From positions 15,146 through 36,267 of the forward strand of contig JAENRP010000405.1 in assembly GCA_024741835.1 (NCBI GenBank): a stretch of DNA of 21,122 nt. Direction: 5' to 3'. The position numbers were made by a program, and so were the translations under genes. Shown one piece after another: positions 9,397 through 18,936 of this stretch. The notes under the pieces are model-generated. The model worked only from the letters and a program-made list of their open reading frames with translations. It was not told where the DNA came from and did not search any database. Within the stretch, counting starts at the first letter, position 1. Every line of letters begins with the position of its first letter. The stretch is from Diplocarpon mali (Eukaryota > Ascomycota > Leotiomycetes > Helotiales > Drepanopezizaceae).

Positions 9397-10713
9397 ATAA
9401 CTTCTAATCTTATACCACTTAAGAGAAGTGAAAGGTTAACTGTACTTCTACTATCAGGCCTTACTACTATTAGTTCTCTAAGCCTTACTGCCAACCTTAG
9501 TCCTAGAGATATTCCTCTTCCTAAGCCTATTTAAGAAGCTACCTCCTTTAGTATAGATTTTACTCTTAAGCCTAGCCTATAAGTAGATTTTTAAAATACT
9601 TTATTACTATTAATTAAAGTTAAGGAAGAAGATATACTCTCTTTAAAGATATCTACCCTTACTATATCGGCCCCTTTCTTTTTAACTGCTTAGTAGGCCG
9701 AAATTGCGAACCTTATTAGCGCTACTATAGTTACTGCTCTTTAAAATAATACTACTGCCCCTTCTTCCTTAAGTGCTAGCCCTTAGAATACTCAGTCCCT
9801 TATTGCCGATTCACTACCTCCCTTAGACTACTACCTCTTAATTATCTAACCTTTAGTCTTAGCCGTCGACCCTTATTAAATTAAGTACCTTTAAACCTAT
9901 TTTAGCAACTATTAAGGCGAAATTACTTATAACGCTTAAAAGATAGCTATAAAGGTATTTATTTAAAAGTACTTAAGCAACTTCACTTTAAGAGAGGATT
10001 AAATCACTACCTACTTTAAGTGTATAATAAGTAAAGCTTAAAACCTAATCTTATAATATATAGATCCTATCTTTGCTAATAAGTTTATATATACTACTAA
10101 TATCCTTAGGGTCTTAGATTAAAGGTTCTTTAATTATAATTATATTTAATCTATTAAGCTTAAATATAATAAGCTAACTATAGACTTAATATTATATAAT
10201 AAGTTCCGATTTAAGTTTATTACCTTTACTATAGCTAGTAAGATCGATTAATCTCGCTAGTTTGATAATATCTATAAAAAGGTCTCTTTAACCTTAAAGA
10301 ACGACCTTTGAATAGAGAAGTATAAAATAAATAATAATTATACTATTTTAAATAAGTTCTTAGCTATTGCGAACTATAAGGCCTATAATATTAAGTAAAA
10401 AGAAGCTTATAATATTTGATAAGTCGCCCTTACTATTGCGTTCTTCCCTTTAAAGGACCGCGTCCTTAGTATATTAAAAAGGGAGTTATAAAGACCTATA
10501 GCTATAGCTACCTCCTTAGCTTCTTGCACTTATTCCTCCTTGCTAGTAACTTACTAAGAAAGGTCTGCTAGCCTAAAGCCGTTATCTAGTCTCTACTATA
10601 ACTATAAAGCCCTTAGTTACTATACGATAGACTGCTTTAAGCTAAAGAAGCAAGGTAAGTTTATAATAGCTAAAGTTAAGATAGAAAATAACCTACTATT
10701 AGGAAACTGCTAA
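9397..10713 (+). pseudogene. Gypsy B gag pseudogene with decayed CCHC zinc knuckle
   Basis: The frame with codon starts at positions of the form 3n+1 is coding-like from about 9397, where ATA probably replaces ATG, to about 10713. It carries the hydrophobic/charged gag core around 10180-10560 and a single retroviral-type zinc knuckle at 10594-10635. The C-x2-C-x4-H-x4-C spacing is exact, but the first two Cys and the His now read Tyr (TAC, TAT, TAC) and only the last Cys (10633-10635) remains: a direct picture of G-to-A and C-to-T decay. Stops are TAA, TAG and a few TGA. One palindrome copy lies in phase at 9562. The start is uncertain. The end overlaps the beginning of pol, which is read in the -1 frame relative to gag. 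Confidence 0.85.
9562..9584 (+). repeat. Palindrome-family copy in Gypsy B gag
   Basis: 22 of 23 positions fit the consensus allowing RIP transitions. In gag phase it reads T-L-K-P-S-L-stop-V. The arms ACTCTTAAGC and GCCTATAAGT still largely pair. Confidence 0.85.
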
Positions 10714-10829
10714 GCTATAGCAAAGACTCCTACTATAGTATAGGTTATAATTTATAAAAAGACTTAGATTTTGATTCCTACTTATTAATAAGCGGCTACT
10801 AGTTTTTAGTTCTTATAGAACTAGCTTAA

Positions 10830-11140
10830 AATAAATTATTTATTAAAATAGTTACTTATATTAATAGTAAAGCTAATATTTTCAATATTATTAAAATATC
10901 TTTAATATACTAGCTCTTTTAAAGACTTAGGGTAAAGTTTATTAAACTGCTTAAACCGATTACCCTTATTAATTATAATAATCTTAAGGGAGAAACTATT
11001 CGATTTACTATCTTACTTACCCTTATAATTAATAGGTGATAAATAAACTTCCCTTTCCTAATTATAAGCTTAAGAGCAATTGATATTTTAATTAATAGGA
11101 AGTTCTTAAAGTATTATAACCTTAAATAGTCCTATAGAAA
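10830..11140 (+). other. Protease domain of Gypsy B pol
   Basis: The retropepsin active site D-S-G-A reads N-S-K-A at 10863-10874 (GAT to AAT, and Gly to Lys by two G-to-A changes). The downstream flap-side strand and the I-D-I-L-I-N-R block (11079-11099), matching I-L-G-x-x-W/F-L in the family, follow at normal spacing. Catalytically dead. Confidence 0.75.
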
Positions 11141-11351
11141 GGGGAAAAATAGTATCTCTTAGCCTAAGGATATGCCTATTGTCCTTTACTTTAATTAATA
11201 TATACTAATCGATCTCTTATAGCTAATAAAACCCTTAATAGCCTAGTAAGATATCGATTATTAAGCAGCTATAATAGACGCTAAGGACAAAGACTTAAGA
11301 ATGGCCTAAGCTTAGCTCTTAGTGCTAGCAAGTAATAATACCTTAAATTCC

Positions 11352-11374
11352 ACTCTTAATCCTAGCTTACAAGT
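11352..11374 (+). repeat. Palindrome-family copy in Gypsy B pol, first of a pair
   Basis: 21 of 23 positions fit. In pol phase it reads T-L-N-P-S-L-Q-V. It lies in the longest surviving open stretch of pol (11322-11564), between protease and RT, and starts exactly 45 bp (15 codons) before the next copy. Confidence 0.85.
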
Positions 11375-11396
11375 GAAAACGGCGAACTCGAATTCT

Positions 11397-11419
11397 ATTC
11401 TTAAGCCTAGCCTACGAGT
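11397..11419 (+). repeat. Palindrome-family copy in Gypsy B pol, second of a pair
   Basis: 22 of 23 positions fit. In phase: I-L-K-P-S-L-R-V. The bases just before both members of the pair are alike (AATTCC / AATTCT), suggesting a 45-bp unit duplicated in tandem. Confidence 0.87.
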
Positions 11420-11959
11420 AGCCTTTTATAAACCTAAGGATAGCAGTTTCTTTAAAGACTTGAAAAGAGATCTGAACTATATAAAGAAGGCCTTATTAAG
11501 AGTACTAGACCTTTTGCTTTCTCTTTTAATAAAGAGAAACGCTCTTTTAAAGATAGCTTACTAGATTAGCTTAATCTTAGCCTTAGTAATTAGCGCCCTC
11601 TACTACCGCTTTATAATTAGGGTAAGGCAAGCTATACAAACTTAAGAACTAGCACTTAAAGAGTTCATATTTATAAGCTCTATTTATAATCTAAACTAAG
11701 AAATCAATCGCTAAGAATCGGTTAGGTAAGTTGAAATTAGCTCCCTTAGCCTTAGTTCGGCGCTATAAGCTAAGTATAAAAGCAATAATAAGCTAATAAA
11801 CTAAAAGCTCTTACCTTAGTATGCTAAATTTAAAAACGTTTTTAATCGCTAGGCCTTTAATTAACTGCCGGAACCTAGGCTAAGGGTAGATTATAAAATT
11901 AAGCTAATAGGCGAGAATAATTTAATAATCGAACCCTTCTGCCGCCTTACTAATAAATA

Positions 11960-12545
11960 GCTCTTAAAGGTTAAGAGCTATATTCTTAAGAACTTATATA
12001 AAGGATTTATCAAAGCTTTAAGTTCCCTTTAGGTAGCCCTAATCCTTTTTATTAAAAAAGCTAATAGCTCCTTACGTTTATATATCGATTACCGGAAATT
12101 AAACGCCCTAATAAAGAAAGACCCCTATCCGATTCCACTTATTGATAAGATAATAGCATATATATTAAAAGCTTATATTTTTATAAAAATCGATATATAA
12201 TAAGCCTTCTACTATATTTGCATATCAGCCGACGCTAAGGACCTAAGTACCTTTCGCATATATTATAGGACTTACAAATATAAGGTTTTATTATTTAGGC
12301 TAATAAATAGGCCTACCACCTTTTAAAGGTTTATTAATAATATTCTCCTTAAGCACCTTAACGATTTCTGCTCTATCTACTTAAATAATATTCTAATCTA
12401 CTTAGAAAACTCCCTTAACTATAAGATTTATATTAAGAAGATCTTAGGAATTCTCTAATACTATAGCCTTTAAGTAGATATTAAGAAAAGCGAGTTTAGA
12501 GTTATTAAGATTAAGTTCCTAAGGTTTATTATCAAAGTTTATAAA
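11960..12545 (+). other. Reverse transcriptase domain of Gypsy B pol
   Basis: Clear Ty3-type RT blocks in order: Y-I-D-Y-R-K-L-N (from 12081), P-Y-P-I-P-L-I-D, I-K-I-D-I (first catalytic Asp kept), F-R-I-Y-Y-R-T-Y-K-Y-K-V-L, T-T-F-x-R-F-I-N, and the catalytic Y-L-D-D-I-L-I-Y, which now reads Y-L-N-N-I-L-I-Y at 12378-12401. Both Asp codons became AAT, as expected for G-to-A. Confidence 0.95.
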
Positions 12546-12689
12546 ATTAAGGTAGACTCTAATAAAGTCTTAGTCATTTAGGAGTAGAAATACGCCGAGA
12601 ACGTACGCAGTATATAGAGCTTCTTAGGGTTTTATAACTTCTACTGAAGGTTTATTCAAAGCTATAGTTATATCTGCTGACCTTTAATA

Positions 12690-13150
12690 GCTCTTATAGG
12701 AAACGTTCCTTTTGATTTTAATAATACTTATAAGGAAGCTTAGGAAGCTTTGCGCTTAAGCCTTTAAACGACCTTGATTTTATACTACTATTACCCTTAA
12801 AAGCAGATAAGGCTTAAGACTGACGCCTCTAATAGCATAGTTGCTAGTATACTCTCCTAACTCTAAGAAGATAATAACTACTACCTAATCGGGTACTTCT
12901 TAAAGACAATAAATAACGCTAAGCTAAATTACCTTATTTATAATAAAGAGCTTTTAGCAATTTTTAAATCGTTCTACTAGTATAAGGCAGAGCTACTTAA
13001 GGCTTAGAAAATAGTATACGTATATATAGATCATAAAGCCTTTAAGTATTTTATAATAACTAAGGACTTAATAGCCTAGTAGGCTTGCTAAGCGGAGTTC
13101 TTCGCTAACTTCAACTTCCTTATCATATACTAAATAGGTACAACGAATAC
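12690..13150 (+). other. RNase H domain of Gypsy B pol
   Basis: K-T-D-A-S-N-S at about 12815-12835 matches the T-D-A-S block. It is followed by Y-L-I-G-Y-F-L-K-T, N-A-K-L-N-Y-L-I-Y-N-K-E-L-L-A-I (the A-E-x-N-Y-x-x-x-x-K-E-L-L-A block) and Y-I-D-H-K-A-F-K-Y-F (the T-D-H-x-x-L-x-Y block). Order and spacing are normal. Confidence 0.92.
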
Positions 13151-13283
13151 GCTGGCTAATATACTCTTATATCGAGACTAGGAGCTGACCCCTCTCAAGG
13201 CTAGGAAATGAGCTTTACGCTATTAGTAGCTTTTACCTAATGATAAGCTCTCTATAAAAGTACTTGCTAATAAAGGCGATTCT

Positions 13284-13306
13284 ATTCCTAAGCCCGGCCT
13301 ATAAGT
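13284..13306 (+). repeat. Palindrome-family copy between RNase H and integrase of Gypsy B
   Basis: 21 of 23 positions fit. In pol phase: I-P-K-P-G-L-stop-V. It sits in the RNase H-integrase linker, not inside a conserved domain. Confidence 0.8.
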
Positions 13307-13439
13307 AATAAGTATGCCAATCGCGCTAATAGAGGCACCTGCTAACCTAACGTCTAGGATCGAGTATAATATAGCAAACTACTACGTTATTGATAAGGTT
13401 ATTTAAGCTAATAAGACCTCCCTTAAGCTATAGAAGTTC

Positions 13440-14420
13440 TAAGACGAGGCGTAGAGCCATAGCCTCGACTACGAACTTAGCTAAGGCAAACTCTTCTTCT
13501 AAGGTAGACTTATTATACTATTATAACCTCCTAAACTATAAAAAGCCCTGATTCGTCATATATATAAGTAACCTTGCGTCGTATACGCTAGAATTGGGAA
13601 AATAAGGCTTTTAATAAAAAGAAAATACTACTAGAAAAGCCTTAGTAGTAACGTCGGCACTTACATCTAGAACTATTGTTATTTAAGAATAAAAGCTTAT
13701 TATAATAAGACCCTAGGTTTTCTATAACCTTTGCTAATTCTTAAGCGAGCTTATTAACACTTGATAATAGATTTTATAAAGCTTCCGCTTAATAAACTCA
13801 GTTATAATTTTACCCTTATAATTATTAATAAGTTATTAAAGAAAGTAGTTTTAGTTTTATACTATAATTCGATCGACGCAAAAGGCCTTGCAGAGTTATT
13901 TTTAATTCATTAAATACGCTATTTTAGTATGCCCGACTCGATTCTATTAGATAAAGGCGCCTAATTCGTCTTTTCCTTTTAGAAAGAGCTCTATCGAATA
14001 CTAGGTATAAAGGTCAAGCTAACTATAGCTTATAACCCTAATGTCAATAGCCAAATTAAGATTATAAACTAGTACTTAAAATAACGCCTCAGACCGTTTT
14101 ACTTATACTATTAAGATAATTGGAATCGTCTCTTACCTTTGATAGATATTGCCTAATTAACCTTGCCTTATAAATCCCTAAGGTAAATTTCCCCTTTCTA
14201 AGTGCTAAACAGCTATAAAGCTCGCTCTTCTTAGAACTTAATTAACCTAGAGCCTTTACAGATAGCAACTAAGAGAGTAAATTGTAAAATAGCATTCTGC
14301 ATAGCTACTAGAGCTTAAAAAGTAGTCTAATTCGCTCAATTGTCTCTTTAAGCACAATAAGCTAAAATAAAATAGCTTGCAGATCTCTATCGCCAGCCAG
14401 TTAATTGGACTATAAGAGAT
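13440..14420 (+). other. Integrase domain of Gypsy B pol
   Basis: A degraded N-terminal HHCC segment begins near 13555 (R-H-I-Y). The core shows I-I-D-F-I (first Asp kept), S-I-L-L-D-K-G-A (second Asp kept) and Y-N-P-N-V-N-S-Q-I-K, where the catalytic Glu of the usual Q-x-E block is Lys (AAG at 14058-14060). N-W-N-R-L-L-P matches the D-W-x-x-x-L-P block downstream. Confidence 0.93.
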
Positions 14421-14689
14421 GATATGCTAATTAGTACTAAAAATTGGAAACTGGACCGGCCGAGCCGAAAGCTTTCCAATAAGTAGTATAGCCTAGTAAA
14501 AGTACTAGAAAAGCTAAGAGAAAGCTAAAAGCTATAATTGCCTGATTCGCTCTATTCAATTTACCCTATATTCCACTCCCACTTACTGCGAAAATACGTT
14601 CCTAACCCTTTACTAGGCCAAGCTTAAGAACCTCCTACTCTAATTAAAGTATTACTAGAATAAGAGGAGTAAGAGATAGAAGAAATAAT

Positions 14690-14820
14690 TAGATCTTATA
14701 TTCGAGCTAAGAAGCTCGAATATTAGATTAAATGGAAAGGAGCTAATAAAGACCTCAAATAGTACCTATGCTCTAATGCTATAATAGCGCCGTATACTAT
14801 TTAAGATTTCTATTTAAAGA
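14690..14820 (+). other. Chromodomain at the end of Gypsy B pol
   Basis: R-A-K-K-L-E-Y-stop-I-K-W-K-G-A-N at 14703-14747 is the classic R-x-x-x-x-x-Y-x-V-K-W-K-G core, followed by a stop in place of the expected Trp and Y-L. In chromoviruses this module targets integration to marked chromatin. Confidence 0.92.
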
Positions 14821-14948
14821 ACCCTTAAGCTAAAGGGCTATTAAGGGCGCTATTAAGCTAGCTTAGGTCATATAATAATAGAGTTGACGATTATAAGGAC
14901 TTAGAGGATAATACGCCTATAGATACAACTGCGCGGGCGCAGTTTTTC

Positions 14949-14960
14949 AAAGGGGGGGGG
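14949..14960 (+). other. Polypurine tract of Gypsy B
   Basis: AAA followed by nine G residues, three bases upstream of the 3' LTR, is the priming site for plus-strand DNA synthesis. Its codons (F-K-G-G-G, then TAG) form the end of pol, so pol runs right up to the LTR. Confidence 0.9.
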
Positions 14961-14963
14961 TAG

Positions 14964-15217
14964 TATTACAGCCATATTATATATACGGTTATACATAGTT
15001 ATATCACATATCGAAGTCAAGTGTACGCTAAGGTAGCGAGGTGGCTAGATCACGTACACGCTAGTAAAGCACTTGTACTTATTCTGGAGGAGCTTTACTA
15101 AAGACTCTCTCTTCTTCTTCATCTTTTCTTTTCCATTATATAGCGTACCTCTTAAGGTAATACAGTCAGCGTTACTCGATTATCGCCCCACTGTACGCTC
15201 CAGAGCCAGTCGTAACA
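14964..15217 (+). repeat. 3' LTR of Gypsy B
   Basis: It begins TATTAC (TGTTAC mutated) and ends GTAACA, 254 bp, ungapped against the 5' LTR. Twenty of the 35 differences are derived here. Sixteen of those lie in the first 70 bases, the side facing the internal region, while the outer 180 bases keep many CA and TG dinucleotides lost from the 5' copy. Confidence 0.95.
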
Positions 15218-15222
15218 TTATC
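15218..15222. repeat. Target site duplication TTATC, right copy
   Basis: Exact match to 8175-8179, immediately after GTAACA of the 3' LTR. X1 coding resumes at 15223. Confidence 0.95.
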
Positions 15223-16196
15223 TTAAACGAGTTTGCTCTTACGTATATTATTTAATTCTTTAATAATTATAAAATTCAAAACCTAATCTCTTAAATACTA
15301 AAAAAGACTATTTTATCTTATAAAAAAGAGAATGCGAAAAGGAATCTATTAATTAAGATATCTATAATTATACTAACGTGCCTTAATCTATTATTCTCAA
15401 CCTTAAGCTTAAAGAATGATATAACATTTAAGTGTCCTTTATAATAAAAACCCGCTTTCGATAGTATCTTCATAATATAAGGATTAAAGGGAAAAGACTT
15501 TGCGACCTTTATATTCGCTCTCTTTCAATTTACTATAGTCTTAATTATAAAGGATTCGATATTAATAAAGTTATTAAATACCTTAAACTTCTCTATATAG
15601 TATAAGATACTAATCTTTTTCTAATTTACCTTAATAATTAATTCTTTATCTCTTTAAGAATACGCAAATCCAATTTATTAATAATAAAGGCATCTTTAAA
15701 TGCTATTAAATTTAAGGCTAATCCTAAAGCCTTAAAGGCGTTAGAGCCGATTAAATAGAACAATTCCGCCTTTCCGATATTATTAAGTAAAGAATAGCAA
15801 AAGGAAATAAAAGAAGAAGGGTTAATTATAATGCCTAAAACCTTTAAATATCGCTTCCTAACCGATGATTTTACTATTAATAATAATACTTTTATAAGTA
15901 TATTCTTCTCTATTATATAATAAGACATAGAAATATATCTTTATTATTTCTATCCTATAGATAACGCGACCTTTATACCTTCTTACTTTCTTTATAATAT
16001 AATATTCAATCTCATTTAATAAGTCCTTTAAGTATACTATAGACTCTACCTTTTAGCTATAATAGCGAAAAATAGAAGAGCCTATTAGCTTATTGCCTAT
16101 TCCGAACCTTCTTAATTGATTAGCCTTAGTCTTTATAATTAGGTTAGTTTAATAAAAAGAGATATAAGTACTTTTAATAAAGAAAATCCAGTTATT

Positions 16197-16219
16197 ACCT
16201 ATAGTCCTAGCTTGCAAGT
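16197..16219 (+). repeat. Palindrome-family copy in X1
   Basis: 21 of 23 positions fit. In the local X1 frame it reads T-Y-S-P-S-L-Q-V and lies at the position equivalent to the X2 copy at 20144. Confidence 0.8.
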
Positions 16220-17085
16220 CAATTTTGCTAAAAAGCGAGTCTTAGATTATCAGATCCTACTAATTAGATAAGGGCCAGCTTTTAAAAGCCTTAATAGGTA
16301 GATCGGCTCTTAGTTAAATATAAAACTTATACTATTTATAAAGAAGATAAGTTAATAGACTTCTTAAGGACTTATTTCAAGATCTTAACTTACTTAAATA
16401 ACTGCGAAAATAAAGCAAAAGGAGATCTTGCGGCCTATTACTAATAATAGTAGTCTAATTATAATAATAATAAAGTAAGGGCACCTTCTTAAAATGCTTT
16501 TAAAGAAACCTTATAGAACTAGTAGTTTTATAGCCTTTTGCAACAACTATATAGCTATTTATAATAAGAATACCTTAGAAAATAAGACTTAAGTCTTTAA
16601 TCTTATCTTTTTAATCTCTACTTTAAAGTAACCTTTAGTACTTTAATAGATTAACGCAAGTAGGATTACTACTCTATTTAAGGCAGCTTTTCATCTTAAG
16701 AACTATAGGAGCCTCTTTAAAGCTATTATTAATCGACGCTCTTAAACGGACCCCTCCCTCGGTCATATTCGAAGTATAGGAGTTATTTCTTCTTAATAAA
16801 GACGAATTGAAAATATAACTTATAAAATATAATTAGAAACTCTTTATTACCCTTATTAATGCCTAAACGAATATTATAAATACTAAGTCGCTTTTATATA
16901 GTCCTAAGTCCCAAGGATAATATAATAAAGTAAATACTATTAAGGAGCCTAATGCATTAATTAATAAAGATGTTATTATAAGAAAATTCAGAAAAGAAAT
17001 AAGCTATAATACTAGTATAGTACCTAACCCTAATTTAGGAACTAATCTCCAATTTTTACCCTTAAGCTTAGAAACGCCAAGACTG

Positions 17086-17108
17086 ACTCGCGAGCCCGGC
17101 CTGCGAAT
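17086..17108 (+). repeat. Palindrome-family copy near the X1 C-terminus (least mutated arms)
   Basis: 21 of 23 positions fit, and the arms are nearly unmutated: ACTCGCGAGC and GCCTGCGAAT. In phase: T-R-E-P-G-L-R-I. It is the counterpart of the X2 copy at 20966. Confidence 0.87.
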
Positions 17109-17358
17109 AAGGTTAGACTTAGCTAGCTTTAGCCTATAAGATAATTCAGATAAACCTCGGCCGCTAAATCTAAGGGTACGAATAGAGGTTCCTTTAATAG
17201 AAGTACCTAAATTAGAGAATTCGCTAAGAAGTAAGAACTAACGTAAAAGAAGAAGACCTTAAAGTAATAATAAAGCCAACAATTAAATCAAAAGATCTGA
17301 AAAGCGAGTCTACTATCTTTAAAGAAGACTATTTAAAGGAATTGTAAATTTAAATTGA

Positions 17359-17884
17359 ATTTTTTTAAGATTATCTACTTCTTATATACTAGTACCTCTT
17401 TATTCTCTATTCATTATTTTATTCTATATATATTCTTTATTCTACTTCACTCTTTATATAATTCATTTTCAATTATTCCTTTTATATATAGCTTTCTAAC
17501 GCTTACCTTTAAAATATCGTCCTTACCTTTAATAATTATCATTTACTAATTATAGGTCCTAATATAGGTCATACCCTACTTTTATTTCTACTTCCAGCCT
17601 CTTTATACCAACCTCTCCTTTATACATTAGTGCGGTTCCAAACTCTATAAATAAGCCTCTTCCTATACTACGATTTTACTTTCTTTACTTTTTCTTAGCT
17701 TTATTAGACCTATATACTAGCACTACTACTACTATCTTCAATTATCAATTCTTTCTTAATATAAGCCTACTATCTTATTAATCTTTCTTAAATAAGCCTT
17801 TACGTATTCTATTATCCTTTTCCTATTAAATAATTCATTATAGTACTACTGAGCTTAAGTAAGAAAGCCATACTTAAGAAGAAT
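17359..17884. other. Pyrimidine-rich intergenic region between X1 and X2
   Basis: Plus-strand T/C-rich sequence without recognisable coding similarity; the open frame at 17355-17549 is a low-complexity by-product (Phe, Ile, Leu, Ser, Tyr). It resembles the spacer before X1 and could be the X2 promoter and leader. No TATA box, terminator or repeat could be assigned with confidence. Confidence 0.45.
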
Positions 17885-18727
17885 ATATCAGTTATTACCT
17901 TAGGCAGCAAGTTAATAAATACTACTAGCAATAAGCTAATATTAAAGGGTAGCTTCTTATAGGATAGCAAGTCACTAAGATTATTAGAGGATATTATAAG
18001 CACTTACAGAACATTAGGTAAGATAAAGCAATAGGTATTCCTAAACTCGTCTATTAAGGTATTAAATCATAGAATTTCTACTATTAAAGAAGGATTCTTA
18101 AGCTTTGATGACTTCCTTAAGAAGGAATTAAAAACAAAGGGTATTAATCGTAAGAAGTTTTTACAAGAATACTAGGGTTATACTACCTTTATAGACTTGT
18201 TTTAAAAGAATAGAGATAAGAAAAAGGAGTATATTAAAAGATTGATATAGTTTACTAATAGCACCTATAGCACACTCTTCTAAAGCTATTTCATAAATGA
18301 TATCATAGCTAACAACGCCTTATAAGGGCTTAGTAAAATTTTTAAAACATACTAACCTATAGCAAAGGCCATATAAGTGTTGAATCATTTCACAATCTAA
18401 GAAGGTATAAAGAAACTTTAAGGAAATAATATAAGAGGTAAAAAACTTATAAGTTTCTTAAGTACCATTATCCACTCTGCTATTTAAACTATAAAGGACA
18501 GCCCTTCCTAGTATAATAATATTGCGTTGCTAGACTAAGTAGTTCTAAATACCCTTAGTTTGCAATAGTCATAATGCGGTTTACTTATTATAAAGGAAAA
18601 GATAATATATCTAACTAAGTATACTATAAACTACTTTAATAATAAAATAGAGAGATAGGAATTCGTTATTCTAGCCGCTTTAAAGCTGCTACCGCCCTTA
18701 GAAAAAGCAATAGATAAGTCGGATTTA

Positions 18728-18750
18728 ACTCGTAGGCCCAGCTTATAAAT
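18728..18750 (+). repeat. Palindrome-family copy in X2 (full consensus fit)
   Basis: All 23 positions fit the consensus allowing only C-to-T and G-to-A. In X2 phase: T-R-R-P-S-L-stop-I. Confidence 0.92.
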
Positions 18751-18913
18751 AGAATTAATATATAATAAGGAAGTCCTTAAGCAAGAGCCGCCTATAGTAC
18801 TAGGAGTATAAATTACTAACTATTAAAACCCCTATTTATCAAACTTAGACGAGTTTAAATCCCTATCCTTAGAAATACCTTAAATACTTCAAACACTAAT
18901 AGTAAAGAAATTA

Positions 18914-18936
18914 ACTCGCAGGCCCAGCCTATAGGT
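18914..18936 (+). repeat. Palindrome-family copy in X2, 186 bp after the previous one
   Basis: 22 of 23 positions fit, with an unmutated left arm (ACTCGCAGGC, then CCA). In phase: T-R-R-P-S-L-stop-V. The 186-bp spacing is exactly 62 codons. X1 has no matching second copy here. Confidence 0.92.

Larger units (their letters stand above)
10700..14963 (+). pseudogene. Gypsy B pol pseudogene (PR-RT-RH-IN-chromodomain)
   Basis: Every pol domain sits in the single frame whose codons start at multiples of 3, from around 10700 to the TAG at 14961-14963, which ends one base before the 3' LTR. The frame is therefore intact over about 4.2 kb and disabled only by point mutations. Gag is in the next frame, so the original element probably used a -1 frameshift in the 10640-10760 overlap. 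Three palindrome copies are in phase: two between protease and RT (11352, 11397) and one between RNase H and integrase (13284). The link between RNase H and integrase is long. Domain details are given in separate entries. Confidence 0.92.
8180..15217 (+). mobile_element. Complete Ty3/Gypsy LTR retrotransposon ('Gypsy B', chromovirus), RIP-inactivated
   Basis: A 7,038-bp element with 254-bp LTRs of equal length, a flanking TTATC duplication, a long leader, gag (one frame), pol (another frame) in Ty3 order PR-RT-RNase H-IN-chromodomain, and a polypurine tract next to the 3' LTR. The C-terminal chromodomain places it among the chromoviruses, the usual Gypsy group of fungi. Both ORFs are shot through with stops and several catalytic residues are lost, but almost no indels are evident in pol. 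It interrupts X1. It also carries four copies of the 23-bp palindrome, one in gag and three in pol. Confidence 0.95.
15223..17358 (+). pseudogene. X1, C-terminal part, after the Gypsy B insertion
   Basis: This continues X1 and is colinear with X2 to its end. The strongest shared block is F-L-Y-N-I-I-F-N-L-I...V-Y-Y-R-L-Y-L at about 15985-16056, against F-F-Y-N-I-T-Y-N-L-I...I-Y-Y-R-L-Y-L in X2 at 19946-20014. I-I-M-P-K-T-F-K-Y near 15825-15851 and a K-Y-N-x-K-L-F block at about 16828-16848 also match. Unlike X2, this copy has lost frame: coding is in frame 3n+1 to about 15655, 3n from there to about 16290, and 3n+1 again from about 16690, with an unclear stretch between. The end is uncertain; TAA occurs at 17260-17262, and TGA at 17356-17358 is the first stop that is not a RIP product of Gln or Trp. 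The open minus-strand frame at 15638-15928 is a shadow. Function unknown. Confidence 0.7.

Noticed and set aside
15073..15255. 60-codon plus-strand open frame
   Set aside because: It lies within the 3' LTR and crosses the element boundary and target duplication.
15638..15928. 96-codon open frame on the minus strand, whose neighbouring frame looked faintly like a BIR domain
   Set aside because: The plus strand in the same interval aligns block by block with X2, so the minus frame is a shadow. The BIR resemblance lacks the Cys/His ligands and would need transversions.
17019..17041. Possible further palindrome copy (V-P-N-P-N-L-G-T)
   Set aside because: The translated pattern is suggestive but six bases need transversions, too many to claim.
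17355..17549. 64-codon hydrophobic open frame
   Set aside because: Low-complexity translation of a T/C-rich spacer, with no counterpart at the equivalent place upstream of X1.
17812..18003. 63-codon minus-strand open frame
   Set aside because: Antisense to the start of X2, whose plus-strand reading is supported by similarity to X1.
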